Shown piece after piece: positions 1-10,493 of a DNA stretch of 64,000 nt. Every line of letters starts with the position of its first letter. Positions within the stretch are counted from its first letter, which is position 1. Made by a program: the position numbers and the translations under genes. The stretch covers positions 36,431,392-36,495,391 of the forward strand of contig CM064580.1 of the NCBI GenBank assembly GCA_032716605.1. The letters run 5' to 3'. The notes beneath the pieces were generated by a model. The model was not told the origin of the DNA and ran no database searches. It saw only the letters and a list, made by a program, of their open reading frames with translations. This DNA is from Paralithodes platypus. Lineage: Eukaryota > Arthropoda > Malacostraca > Decapoda > Lithodidae.

Positions 1-284
1 AAAATTGGATAAATGTAGAGAGAGAGACAGGACAACATGAGCTTACTGTAGGCTCAAATCCTGTATACTACAATTAGGTACAAAGGAGTACAAAGGAAAT
101 CAAGCAACAACAGATCTAGTGACCCTTCTAGGCTGCTTGTCCTCCAAAACACTGAGGATCAAGTGTCCAAACAGTGGTTTAGAGTGGGTAAGGGAACTAC
201 TGCCCTGGAACTATTGTCCGTGGCAGGATTAGGAAGTTAGTAGGGGACAGATGGATTAGTAACTGAGGGGGGGATAAAATAAAG

Positions 285-1494
285 TTATTCATTTACAAAC
301 GCAGTCAGTCGCGGGTTTGATGCGAGATATTTGTCTAAGCGGAGTTTAAATGAATCAACGGTGCTGCATTCTATAACGTCTCGGGGAAGCCCATTCCACA
401 AGTTGACAACTCGATTGAAGAAGAAATTCTTAGATTCGTGTGAGTTAAAAGATTTACCAATAATTATGCAACCGTTTCCCCGCGTGTAATTAGATTGGTC
501 GATAGTGAAGTACTTACTACAGTTCATATTGTCGATGCCTTTGATGATTTTGAACACTTGAATTAAGTCACCTCTTAATCTGCGCTGGGTTAAAGGGAAT
601 AGATTTAATTCTCTAAGACGCTCTTCGTATGGTTTGTTCTTTAGGCTAGGTATCATTTTGGTAACTCTATGTTGAACTTGTTCTAGCTTGTTTATATCTT
701 TTTGGTAATAAGGGCACCAGGATTGAACGCAGTATTCCAGAAGAGGGCGGACTAAGGAATTGTAAAGGGTTAGGATAACTTCTTTGGATTTATGCTCAAA
801 TGACCTGCCTATAAAGCCAATTATTTTGTTTGCCTTCTTAACAACTTCTGAAGATTGTGGACTCGGTTTTAGGTTACTCGATATTGTTACTCCCAGATCG
901 GTTTCTCTGTTTACATTCTTAAGCTGACTGCCATTCATCGAATAGTTTGCTTTCTCATTTAGGTATCCGATATGTAGTACTTTACATTTATCCGCATTGA
1001 AACTCATTTGCCAAATTTGGGCCCAACATGACAATTTATCTAAATTGTGTTGCATATCGTCAACTTGTTCTTTTGAGAGTACGCTATTTGCAATTTTTGT
1101 ATCGTCAGCAAATTTTGAATTGTACAGGTGAGACCCTCATCTATGTCGTTGATGTAAATTAGAAAGAGAATTGGTCCTAGTACCGATCCCTGGGGTACCC
1201 CGCTACTTACATTGGTCCATTTAGATGCCTTACCGTTTATGACTACTCTTTGCTTTCTGTCGCTGAGCCAATTTTCTATCCATTTCAACACACCGTCTTG
1301 TATTCCATGCGCTTTTAGTTTTAGCAGTAAACGTTTGTGGGGAAATTTGTCAAAGGCCTTTTGAAAATCAAGGTATATAATATCTACAGCTTTACTCTCA
1401 TCGTAGAGGTTGAGGATATCGTGGAAGAAGTCTAAGAGGTTTGTTAAACAGGAACGTTTTTTACGAAAGCCGTGTTGAGTATCTTTAACCCTTA
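285..1494 (-). pseudogene. LINE reverse transcriptase, C-terminal half (palm/thumb), broken
   Basis: This is the distal half of the ORF2 reverse transcriptase, which copies LINE RNA at the nicked target. The frame after the MITE carries a glycine/proline-rich box ending SGVPQGSVLGP (about 1185-1215), then IYINDID. The catalytic box FADDT lies at about 1101-1115 in a different frame, so a single-base frameshift falls near 1125. The rest (LDKL..., LVRPLLEYC..., LNLFPLTQRRLRGDLIQVFKI) reads without stops to the terminator at 285. These motifs are typical of CR1/jockey-group RTs. The portion between 1291 and 1494 is also RT sequence, next to the MITE junction. Confidence 0.85.
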
Positions 1495-1498
1495 AAGA

Positions 1499-1910
1499 GC
1501 GGCGCTCGACTTAAGTCGTGCACCAATTTGCAGCAAGTTAGGAGCATTATTAAGGCTTTTAAAGGGTTAAAATCGAGTGCAAATGGCCGGGAGAGCAGCG
1601 GGCCAGACAGCCGACTCCCAGGGCTTACCGCCGCCCATTAACTCATGTTCCCTGTGTTCTCGAGAGGCCGGCAGTGTAGCCAGTAGTGAGCATAGCTGGG
1701 AAAAATATACCGATATATGCTAAACTTTCATGTTCGTGGCACCACTGCAAGAGAACCACGAGTGCTACGTAGCTCGTTCTGGTCTCATTTTGAAGCTTTT
1801 AGTGCCTAGTTTTTTGCTAAATAATATTTTTTTCATGCAGATGCTTGATTTATCATGCAGGAGGGCCTGAATATGCCCAAATGAGCCCAAAACACCCAGC
1901 TAGACAAGGG
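1499..1910. mobile_element. piggyBac-like MITE inserted in LINE RT
   Basis: A 412-bp non-coding insert splits the LINE RT frame. It is flanked by TTAA on both sides (1495-1498 and 1911-1914). Its ends are CCCTT... and ...AAGGG, short terminal inverted repeats next to TTAA, as in piggyBac-type transposons. Excising the insert with one TTAA leaves the LINE frame continuous at the junction. A second copy begins at 27689 with the same end and interior. No transposase is encoded, so it was presumably moved in trans. Confidence 0.85.
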
Positions 1911-3576
1911 TTAAGTAAGTTATTTGTCTCTAAGTGATTTACGAGTCTGTCTCTTATGACCGTTTCTAGCATTTTACATACAATTGAGGTTAAGCTAATT
2001 GGACGATAGTTACTGGGTAGGGATTTGCTGCCTTTTTTTAATATCGGTGTTACGTTGGCTAGCTTCCACTGATTAGGCATAGTCCCAGACTGCAAGGATT
2101 CATTGAATAGCAATGTCAGTGGTTTGGAGAGCTCATCATTAGCTTCCTTTAGAACTCTAGGCGAGATTGTATCAGGTCCTGGCGTTTTATTTACCTTGAG
2201 TTTATCTAAACAATTCAATACTTCTCTCTCTGTAACGGTGATATTGCTTAGAACATCTGAATTATCAATCTGAATCGGCGATGGTGTAGGGATATCACTG
2301 AGGTCTTCGGTTGTAAAAACTGATGCAAAGACGGTATTGAGGGCATTACTCATTTGTACTTCGTCTTTGGTGTATTCTCCATTTTCATCGACTAACGGTC
2401 CAACAGTTGAAGTAACTACTTTTTTCTTTCTGATATAACTATAGAATTCTTTCGGGTTTGTTTTACTTTGATTCGCAACATGTAACTCCAGGGTCTTTTT
2501 ACTTTGCTTAATTAACTTTTTGGCTTTGCGTCGTAGCTCTACAAATTTCACCCGTTCTTCGTCATTTTGTGAGGATTTTAATCTATCATTAGCAAATTTT
2601 TTAGCAAGCAGACAGTCTGAAATATCTTTATTCCACCACTTGGGCTTATCATTATGGCCTGGACGCCGTATTTTCGATGGTATGCAGTCTTGCACTGCCT
2701 TAAGGTAAGTGGTTGTGAAACACTCCCAAGATGTATTTATGTCGTTATTGTTAGTCAGAAAGCTCCAGTCAGTTTCTTTAAGCTTTGATTTAAGTTTATG
2801 AAAATTTGCTTTCTTGAAATTAGGGACTTTCTCAATGCTGCTATTTGATTTGTTACTAGTAAACTTTAAAGTGAAAGTTATCGTACGATGGTCGCTGTTA
2901 CTGAATTCATCACCAACATTCAAATTCTCTATTAATTCTTCTTTTGTTGTGAGTACAAGGTCAAGCACATTATTACCACGGGCCGGAGATTGTACAAATT
3001 GAAAAAGTGAACTCTCTTGCAAGTTAGCATAGAGGTCGTGTCCAGAGTGTGAAGTAAGAATATCGCCCCATTTAGTCACGGGTAAGTTGAAATCGCCAAG
3101 AATTACGGTATCTTGTATGTTAGTTATTTCTGCAATTTGTTCATAAATTTCACTGTCAGTTTGCACTGATTGAGCTGGGGGTCTGTATAATAAAGCTAGT
3201 GCTATTTTAGTTCCTCGTTTATTATTTAATAGTACGTAAGATATGTCTATATTCGTAATTTGAGGTTTTGACATTAAGACGGGATTAAGAGTTTCCTTTA
3301 TAAAAAACAGAACTCCTCCTCCATTTCTATTGATCCGACTTTTCTCAAACATTGTATAACCAGGAAGCGTATATTCGGCTAAAAAGTCTCTGTCTTCCGT
3401 ATTTAACCAAGATTCTGTAATGCCGATTATATCATAATGAACTGTAAACACGATTTCCTCTAGATCTGAAAATTTATTGCGTATGCTACGAGCATTTACA
3501 TAAAACACCTTAAGAGTATTAGAGTTGGATGTTACTGATTGTGCATTGTCTGAATTTTCAGTTCGTATTTGACTTA
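1911..3576 (-). pseudogene. LINE ORF2 N-terminal part: APE-type endonuclease plus start of RT
   Basis: About 550 uninterrupted codons. The first ~220 residues match an AP-endonuclease fold: FYVNARSIRNK near the start, IIGITESWL, GGGVLFFIK, a catalytic-type ILGDFNLP, and SDHRTITF near the end of the domain. A linker follows, then the RT N-terminus with KTPGPDTISPRVLKE and NYRPISLTS. The endonuclease nicks the target and the RT copies from the nick. The frame has no ATG at 3508; it stays open upstream towards about 3576, overlapping the end of ORF1. It ends where the MITE interrupts it at 1911. Confidence 0.85.
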
Positions 3577-4573
3577 CACTACTCTGTCTGGATCCCGGTT
3601 GACCCCGTTTTTTGAACGGAAATCCTTGACTGCATCGTTCAGCAGACGACCAAGACGTGCAGCTCCTACTTCATTGAGATGTACACCATCTCCTGAAAAC
3701 AAAGATTTATCATAGTAAAAATGATCCCACGTGTCGACAAAGCCGATGTCCTCCTCCCTGCAGAGTTTGGCTAGTCGGCGATTTGTACTGGTAGCTATGT
3801 TGTAGAATCGGTTTTCTACATCAATCCGGGGAACAATTCCTGAAATTAAGATTCTATTAGATTTTTCCTTGAAGGACCTGATCAGCCGCCGGTACAGTAC
3901 TTGCAAAGTAGTTCCTCTGACCACGTCCGTTGGACATTGTTAGATCCAACGTGGATGACGTACGTGGTGCTTGCGGGGGCGAGCCTGGAAACCTCTTCCA
4001 CAGCCGCAACAATGTCGTCCAAGCCGCCACCTGGGATACAGAATCGCTTTCTGGTCCTGGGTGCCCTGGCGCAGAACTCGGTTAATTGGCCACGGACCAT
4101 GGAGTCGCCCACAAGCCGAACTTCTTCCGTTTCCTCTTCCTCGTAAATACCAAGAATTTTGAAGCGGTTTTGGCATGTTGTCGGGATGACCTTCCTGGTA
4201 CTGGTACTGGGATGCACATTGTTTCTCACTAACTGAAAGTTGTCCTGGGGGGGAGTGAGAGTAGAGTCATTATTATTTTCTGCAACATCTAAGGTAGCTG
4301 CTGGTGTGGGTACTGGTGCCGGTACTGTATGCGAATGGCGGTTGACATCGTAGTGGTTTCTTGGGCCGAGGGCACTCCTACGTTGAGTGTGGCAAATTCT
4401 TGAAGGGATTCAAGCTTCGTAGTCAGGGCATCGATCTTGCGGTGAGCTGCATTCAATTCATCCGCAATCTTCTCTCGGAGCTGGCAAAATCTACAAACTT
4501 GGACATCAGTATCAACAAACATGGTAGGGCCAAATTTACCGGAACAACTCGTGCAGGTTCGTTGCGGCGCCAT
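3574..4573 (-). pseudogene. LINE ORF1: zinc-binding N-terminus, coiled-coil-like segment and SGNH esterase-like domain
   Basis: A probable start is the ATG at 4573 (protein begins MAPQRTCTSC). The first 45 residues contain paired cysteines (CTSC...CRFCQ) suggesting a PHD/zinc-ribbon-like finger, followed by a heptad-like stretch (IADELNAAHRKIDALTTKLESL). After a frame break near 4250-4300 comes an SGNH-hydrolase pattern: VGDSMVRG (nucleophile Ser), PGGGLDDI, VIHVGSNN. After another break near 3900 comes GVHLNEVGAARLG, the usual Asp/His block. CR1-type LINEs carry such an ORF1, thought to act in RNP formation or membrane/lipid contact. Two frame breaks make this copy non-functional. Confidence 0.75.
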
Positions 4574-4599
4574 GACGATATAATCACAATATGCGTGAA

Positions 4600-4976
4600 A
4601 ATCACACAAATTTATGTTAGCAAAATGGTACAATTAAAGCCTGAACATCACAAAAAATTTATGTTAGCAATGTGATACAATTAATTCCTGAAAATCACAC
4701 AAAATGTTGTTAGCAATATGATAAAATTAATATGCCTGTAAATCACAAAAAATATGTTAGCAATGGAACACAATTTATGCCTGAAAATAAAACAAAAATT
4801 TATATTAGCAGTATGACACAGTTAAAGCCTGAAAATCACAAATGGACTAGAAATTTGTTACAAAATTTACTGGAAAAAACAAAAAGTGGGAGAGGGTTAA
4901 TGTAGCCTAGTGAGAAAACTGGAAAACAATATATAGTACAGTAACAACAAATATTGGTTAGCAATATGGTACAATT
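4600..4976 (-). repeat. Degenerate ~50-60 bp tandem repeats upstream of the LINE
   Basis: Five or more imperfect repeats built around 'ttatgttagcaat.tga.acaatta..gcctgaaaatcacaaa' lie directly upstream of LINE ORF1 and resume after the SINE at 5374-5480. They may be the tandem-repeat 5' UTR or promoter of the LINE, or an independent minisatellite. The SINE insertion splits the array. Confidence 0.7.
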
Positions 4977-5360
4977 CTATCTATCTATCTATTGCCGGAC
5001 GCCTTACTCCCCTTACGAGGGTGGCCATACACAGAATGCCCCCAAGCAGACCTATTCCCTGTGAGAGGGACAACCCGAGCCAGTTTAGTGAAGGACTTAC
5101 AGGATTGACCACTCGATTTAGGATCGGTCCGACTCCGAGGCCCTCTGTGTATCTTGTTAGCACTATTTTTCTACAGTGGTGTTCGGCTAATCCATCCACT
5201 AACCTGCCTTACCCTTAGGTAAGCAGTACGGATTTGTATCAGGTTTACTCCCCTAGACAGGTTGCCAACCAAGGCTGATGAGTCCCATCCACCCGGATTT
5301 GTATAAGGTTGTCTCCCCTAGATGAGTTGCCTACCAAGGCTAACGAGTCTCATCCACCCG
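4977..5360 (-). mobile_element. SINE with (TAGA)n tail and dimeric 5' region
   Basis: A 384-bp insert is bounded by a perfect 13-bp target-site duplication, ATATGGTACAATT, at 4964-4976 and 5361-5373. On the minus strand it ends in a (TAGA)n tail (4977-4991). Its 5' part is a direct repeat of ~65 bp (5289-5360 and 5223-5288), each containing an A-box-like GCCTTGGT(A/T)GGCAAC segment, suggesting a tRNA-derived dimeric head. A related 3' segment with the same tail occurs at about 18562-18627. No protein is encoded. The clear duplication and simple tail support retroposition; the tRNA origin is inference. Confidence 0.82.
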
Positions 5361-5373
5361 ATATGGTACAATT

Positions 5374-5480
5374 AATGCCTGTAAATCACAAAAAGAATAT
5401 GTTAGCAATAGAACACAATTTTATGCCTGAAAATAAAAATAAAATTATGTTAGCAGTATGACACAGTTAGGCTAAAGCCT
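5374..5480 (-). repeat. Continuation of the tandem array split by the SINE
   Basis: The same ~55-bp units as at 4600-4976 (ttagcaat...acacaatt...gcctgaaaat) resume immediately after the SINE's right target duplication. Confidence 0.7.
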
Positions 5481-6719
5481 GTATATTAGTTTATACAGTG
5501 GTCAACACAATAATAATAATAATGGAGTTAGTAATATCCCTGGCAAGAGTGTGAGAGGCCTATTAATATGGTGACAAGTATCTGAAATGTGATTAATAAA
5601 TAGGCTATCAAAAAGTATTACAGTAACTAAATTATTCTAACCCAATATTAAAACTATCTTGACAAATGTTAGTGTGTGCGATTTATATAGATAACCAATA
5701 TAAAAAGTTCAACCAAGTACAGTATTGGCTAGACTTTGATATATAAAATACAAGAAGAGGGTTTGTTTATGCGTACACAGGTGGCGCTGGTATCGGCGGC
5801 GTCTCTACTAACTTGACAAATAGAATTTTGAAAAACAAACGTTTATCAGTCAAAACTACAGTACAATGTCATGCAAGATAACTACTGGGTGGTTTGCTAA
5901 GCACTTAACTACAGTGAGGGCTAAAATATCTACAATAAGTGCTAGAACTTTATAATATGAAACAAGCAAGTAGTTTGTTTACTTTAGAGCGTCGGTCGTC
6001 ACTAACCGGTACAAATGTAAACAAAAGCAGTCTCGATAAACAAACGTTTATCAGTCAAAAACACAGCAAAATTACATGCAAAGCAACTACAGGGCAGTTA
6101 AGCTAGAGCTTAGCTACAGTTCATGCAAACAAATAAGGGGATGAGTAATGGAGTACTCAAGTTATGGTCAAATTTCGAGCAGCGAGAGCGAAGTGCTGTT
6201 GGCGGGTTGGCGCGTCGGGCTCGAGGTGAGTACACACACGCGATAGTATGCGCTGCATGCACCGAGCGTATAAGTGCACTAGAACTTTATCAATACAGTA
6301 AATCCCGACATCCTTTATAAATAGAGAAGGAGTTGGTGTGGAGGAGGATTCGGAGGAATAGTACAGCTATAATAAGTTCCCATTTGTTTGCCTATTGCCG
6401 AATCTCGCAAGAAAGCGGTAGTTTAAGATCGGTGACTTAGGACCAAAAATATATTGGTCCGAAGTCACCAAAATGGGCCGAGGTCACCGAGGATAGTGGA
6501 CGGAGATCACTGGGCCGAAGTCACTGGCACCCAATGAAGTATGGTATAGCCTATGACAAATTTATAGAAGCCATAGGTATTCTGCATAACTACAACTCCT
6601 GTTATTTTAGGTTTTATTTATTTTCTTTTTGTATTTTAATGCTTTGTAAGTGTGTATTTTATTATTAGAGAGTGCGGAAAGCACTTTTTATTAGCATTTG
6701 CATTGTTAATTGTGATTCA
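5481..6719. other. Non-coding AT-rich stretch with a diverged internal duplication
   Basis: No convincing gene. An (AAT)n microsatellite lies near 5509-5523. Segments at about 5828-5930 and 6033-6125 are diverged copies of each other, sharing AACAAACGTTTATCAGTCAA and a following block. At 6425-6530 a short degenerate array of 'ggccgaagtcac' words is present. A short frame at 6123-6320 has no recognizable content. Confidence 0.5.
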
Positions 6720-6765
6720 TATACACCAACAATCTAGGAGTGAACTCGATGTCTCGATTTAGTCA

Positions 6766-6985
6766 ACTTTGAAAAGACATTAGCCTAACCTAACAACCTT
6801 ACCTAACCTATCCTAGTATTATGAGTGGGGGGCTGCCGCCCCCACACCCCCGCTGATTGGGTATTAAAACTATAAAAATTTGATGGGATAAAGTCTATGG
6901 TGTTTACTCTGCAATCTTCAGCTTTGGCTGTCGATAATAGGAAAGTACCAATAAAAATGTACGGTACTGACTTCTTGTAGGTGAA
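6766..6985 (-). repeat. Inverted partial copy of the ~0.6-kb repeat seen at 10494, 12009 and 14089
   Basis: The minus strand matches the 3' portion of the direct repeats at 10.5-14.7 kb: TACTTTCC...ATCGACAGCC...GCAGAGTAAACACCATAGACTT, followed by the hairpin module GGGGGCGGCAGCCCCC and ATAATACTAGG plus telomere-like CCTAA words. Order and orientation are inverted relative to those copies. Confidence 0.65.
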
Positions 6986-7059
6986 GCTCCACTCTGATTG
7001 GCTACTAAACATCGGGGAGGAGCCTCCAATGTAAACAAAGTGTCCTGGACTGGCTGTAC

Positions 7060-7344
7060 AAAAATAACTGATAATGTTAGGACCTATAGCCTAGGGGAGT
7101 GAAAATCAAATTGACAAAATAAAAAAAGTACCGGTAGCACTTATCCGCACATCAGTAAGGTCCCCTGAGTAAGGTAGGAGCAAAAAAAATTAATTCCACG
7201 AGACATGAATCCCGTAATCGAGGAGTTGTTGTTCTGCAGAATAGCCAAGCCATATTATTGATGAGTGTGCTGTGAAACCGGATCTAGAATAATACCCACA
7301 ACTACTATCACAATGACTGTTATAACGTGTGAACAATAGGATAA
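7060..7344. other. Non-coding, nothing recognised
   Basis: Short unremarkable sequence between the inverted repeat copy and the target duplication of the next LINE. No domain-like reading frame. Confidence 0.4.
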
Positions 7345-7355
7345 AACTAACCGGT

Positions 7356-8716
7356 TTGCCATCCCCCGCCACAACCTAACAAACAAAATCTACAACACAA
7401 ACATGCACAACAACACAAAAAGGTGGCTGGCCAACTTCCTAGCAGGCAGATGTGCACACGTATCTTTTGCCGGTCAGTCATCTAAAATCAGAAACTTTCC
7501 AAACGGAGTCCCACAAGGATCCGTCCTATCGCCCGCACTCTTCAATCTGTACATGCACGATATAACTACACCCAATACACCCCAAATAAACTTAGCCTCC
7601 TATGCAGATGACATAACACTCACATGCACACACCATGACCCAAAAAGAGCAACAGATCTCCTTCAACCCTATCTCAACACACTACATGGCTGGTGCACTA
7701 CAAACAGACTTAATCTAGCCCCAGCCAAATCCACCGCAACCCTGCTCACAAGTTGGACAGGAGAACACGAATACATCCCTCAACTCACCATAAACAACAC
7801 ACCCCTAACACATACACACACACCCAAAATCCTAGGAGTAACATATGATACTCATATGACATTCAAACAGCACACCACAAACATTAAAAAGAAACTGACA
7901 CCCAGACTTAACGCCCTCAGGTCACTTGCTCACACAAAATTTGGACACAACAAAGAAACTACCACCACAGTATATAAACAATACATAAGATCAGTGATGG
8001 AATACGCAAGCCCAGCCTGGGCTTCTAACCTAGCTGAAACACATCATAAGGCTTTACAGACTATTCAAAAGAAAGCCCTGAAGATCATTACAGGCTGCAC
8101 AGCTACTGCACCCACAGATCACCTACATCAAGAAACCAAAATCCTCAAAGTCAAAGACCATCTGGACATGAGAGGCACTCAATTCCTGGCAGCAGCCTCC
8201 ACAAACCAAGACCACCCACTAAACTACATGGCAACACACCCACAGACACCAAGAAATATCAAAACAACACCCAGCACACGGTATCACACACAATTATTGT
8301 CCTCTCTCCCTCCCTGCCCACCCCGAACCAACTTCCAGAAGCACATCCATACTCATATCTCTCACCGATCCATCCACTCACTCACAGACAACACGCAGCT
8401 GCATGCACGACCTCCCGAAATCCATCCTTCCGAATCCTCCCTTCCTCGCGAGGACAGAGTCCACCTGGCCAGGCTGAGATGCGGACACCATCCAGCTCTC
8501 CTGAGCTATCAGAAGAGACTGGATGACTCCGTTGTCGACGCCTGCCCGGGATGTAACACAGCACCCCATACCATTAAACACATCATAGAAGACTGCATTT
8601 CACACAACCACTTACGCCAACAACACAATCTACACTCAATGAGAGCTCTGTGGGAAAGCCTGATCGTGGCCATGGCCTTCCTCAGGGACTCGGGGCTGTT
8701 CGGCCAGGCAGCTTAG
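7356..8716 (+). CDS. LINE reverse transcriptase, 5'-truncated, with C-terminal CCHC-type zinc motif
   Basis: An ATG at 7403 gives 437 residues, but coding similarity runs in frame from 7356, so that ATG is internal. RT motifs: GVPQGSVLSPALFNLYMHDI, then the catalytic box SYADDITLT (box codons at 7601-7612), LNLAPAKST, and ILGVTYD. The C-terminus has CPGC...HTIKHIIEDC, a Cys/His cluster typical of the end of jockey/I-group ORF2 proteins. The frame ends at the TAG before the (AAC)n tail. Endonuclease and the RT N-terminus are missing, so the product is not functional. It is unusually well preserved, with no stops, which suggests a recent insertion. Confidence 0.85.
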
Positions 8717-8740
8717 GGAACAACAACAACAACAACAACA

Positions 8741-9142
8741 ACCTGTATGTATCCATACTCATATCTCTCGCCAATCCATCCACTCACTCACAGACAACAC
8801 GCAGCTGCATGCACGACCTCCAGAAATCCATCCTTCCGAATCCTCCCTTCCTCGCGAGGACAGAGTCCACCTGGCCAGGCTGAGATGCGGACACCATCCA
8901 GCTCTCCTGAGCTATCAGAAGAGACTGGATGACTCCGTTGTCGACGCCTGCCCGGGATGTAACACAGCACCCCATACCATTAAACACATCATAGAAGACT
9001 GCATTTCACACAACCACTTACGCCAACAACACAATCTACACTCAATGAGAGCTCTGTGGGAAAGCCCAATCGTGGCCATGGCCTTCCTCAGGGACTCGGG
9101 GCTGTTCGGCCAGGCAGCTTAGGGAACAACAACAACAACAAC
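8741..9142 (+). mobile_element. Second 3' end of the (AAC)n LINE, head-to-tail
   Basis: Nearly identical to about 8350-8740 (C-terminal ~125 codons plus tail), with a few substitutions such as CAATCC for CGATCC. It begins abruptly after the (AAC)n tail of the first unit and ends in its own (AAC)n run followed by the target duplication. Confidence 0.85.
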
Positions 9143-9160
9143 AACTAACCGGTCTTCCCG

Positions 9161-9335
9161 CGACGGTCTAAACCCAGCTCACGTTCCCTGTTCAACAGTT
9201 TAAGGGTGCGCAACGGTCTAAACCCAGCTCACGTTCCCTGTTTAAGGGTGCGCGACGGTCTAAACCCAGCTCATGTTCCCTGTTTAAGGGTGCGCGACGG
9301 TCTAAACCCAGCTCACGTTCCCTGTTTATGAGTGA
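9161..9335. repeat. 42-bp minisatellite, four units
   Basis: Four units of CGGTCTAAACCCAGCTCACG followed by TTCCCTGTTTAAGGGTGCGCGA; the first is expanded and the last decayed. The translated repeat on the minus strand (LGLDR.APLN.) is a by-product of the array, not a gene. Confidence 0.85.
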
Positions 9336-9894
9336 AGTTTCTCGTATTTCACTTATAGTGAATTTGCGACGATAATTACATGTACACCAACAGAGTATCG
9401 TCCATGTAACTTCTAGAACACTGATAATTATCGATGGGGCTCGTATCTGGGTTGTCTTCAATTTTATCCCGCTAGTCTTACCGGGATAGGGTAAGACGGG
9501 GTAATTTCGCCGAAAATCGTGTATTTTGACGAATAGAAACTGCCACAAATGGAATTTTAAATTTTTTAATTTTTGATCTATACATTCAGCCTTTCTGCTA
9601 TAGATGCCCAAAAAACGAAAAAAACATATAATGTTTTGGTCATGCTGCCGAATTTTTGAAAAATCACTCTCGCGGTGAAATTACCCCGCCTGGCGGGGTA
9701 ATTTCGCCGCGACCTATTTTACGCATTATCTAGCTAGTAAACTAGATAACATTATATGAGTGATGGCCACACAAAACACTAGCGCGCAGGTAAAAGCAAT
9801 GAAAACATTCACAAACCCAAACTGACACTAAACATGCCAATAGAAAAACGTTGCACGCACAACACACAACTGAACAGGGCGGGCTGAGATGCAG

Positions 9895-10085
9895 GTGTGT
9901 CACACGTGTAGGCCTAGGCGCCACTGTGTCTAGTGCGGGTGTGGACGTGTCTAGTGCGGGTGTGGAGTTGTGGACATGTAGTGCAGGTGTGGACGTGTCT
10001 AGTGCGGTTGTGGACGTATTTATTAGGCCTACAGGTGTGGAAGTATTTAGTGCGGGTGTGGACGTGTCTCGTGTGGGTGCGGCGT
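9895..10085. repeat. ~18-bp GTG-rich minisatellite inside the MITE
   Basis: About eight imperfect copies of GTGTCTAGTGCGGGTGTGGA. The frames it produces on both strands (repeats like GVDVSSAGVD) have no other support as proteins. Confidence 0.75.
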
Positions 10086-10249
10086 GTAGGTTGCTAGTAC
10101 AAAGTACCAGGCAGCAGCTGACGGCTACTGCCAACACTGTGTCACACAAAAACATACAAACAAACAAACACACATACAAACCACCCACAAACACCCGACC
10201 ATACCGTCAGACGCGCCGCTAGCCCCGGCTCCAGGCCCCGCGAAACTGC

Positions 10250-10370
10250 AACAAAACCTAAGCCAAACTAGATCTACAGCCTAAGCCAAACTAGCTATAC
10301 AACCTAAGCCAAACTTGCTCTACAACCTAAACCAAAACTGCTCTACAACCTAAGCCAAACTGCAGCCGAT
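10250..10370. repeat. 27-bp tandem repeat inside the MITE
   Basis: Five imperfect units of CAACCTAAGCCAAACTAGCT plus CTACA. Confidence 0.75.
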
Positions 10371-10493
10371 TCCATGCAATAGTTTCGGAGATATCGGCGT
10401 TTGAATGCAAATTATTAGCGCCGCGGCGAAATTACCCCGTCTTACCCTATAGCCTACCATCCAACTTTCCAAATATTAGCAATTAGGCCTAGG

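Larger units (their letters stand above)
1..4640 (-). mobile_element. CR1-like non-LTR retrotransposon (LINE), minus strand, 3' end cut by window edge
   Basis: Read on the minus strand, the order is: ORF1 (about 4573 to 3574), ORF2 with an APE-type endonuclease then reverse transcriptase (about 3576 to 285), and a 3' untranslated stretch running off the window (284 to 1). An ORF1 carrying a zinc-binding N-terminus followed by an SGNH esterase-like region is known from CR1-group LINEs, so that clade is the best fit. The copy is dead: ORF1 is broken into three frames, ORF2 has a frameshift near 1125, and a 412-bp MITE sits in the RT. Bases 1-284 contain no coding signal and are read as 3' UTR; the true 3' terminus is not seen. 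Confidence 0.85.
7356..9142 (+). mobile_element. Jockey-like LINE with (AAC)n tail and a second, short 3' copy inside the same target duplication
   Basis: An 11-bp duplication, AACTAACCGGT, flanks the whole block (7345-7355 and 9143-9153). The first unit (7356-8740) is a 5'-truncated RT that starts in frame. It ends in (AAC)n. It is followed at once by a second 3' end of the same LINE (about 8748-9120) with its own (AAC)n tail. Because both units lie inside one duplication, a single insertion event with RT template jumping is a good explanation. Later tandem duplication is the alternative. Confidence 0.8.
9486..10450. mobile_element. Two-part MITE with 27-bp perfect terminal inverted repeats and TA at the ends (Tc1/mariner-like)
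   Basis: The left end (9486-9512) and right end (10424-10450) are perfect reverse complements of 27 bp, containing GGTAAGACGGGGTAATTTCG. TA dinucleotides at 9487-9488 and 10448-10449 fit a TA target duplication. Inside, at about 9675-9712, two more end-like sequences meet head to head (GGTGAAATTACCCCGCC / GGCGGGGTAATTTCGCC). This suggests two MITEs joined, or one inserted end to end. The interior holds two minisatellites. No transposase is present. Confidence 0.75.

Noticed and set aside
9742..10222. Overlapping 120-150 aa frames on both strands
   Set aside because: Produced by a GTG-rich minisatellite inside a MITE; repetitive and without domain content.
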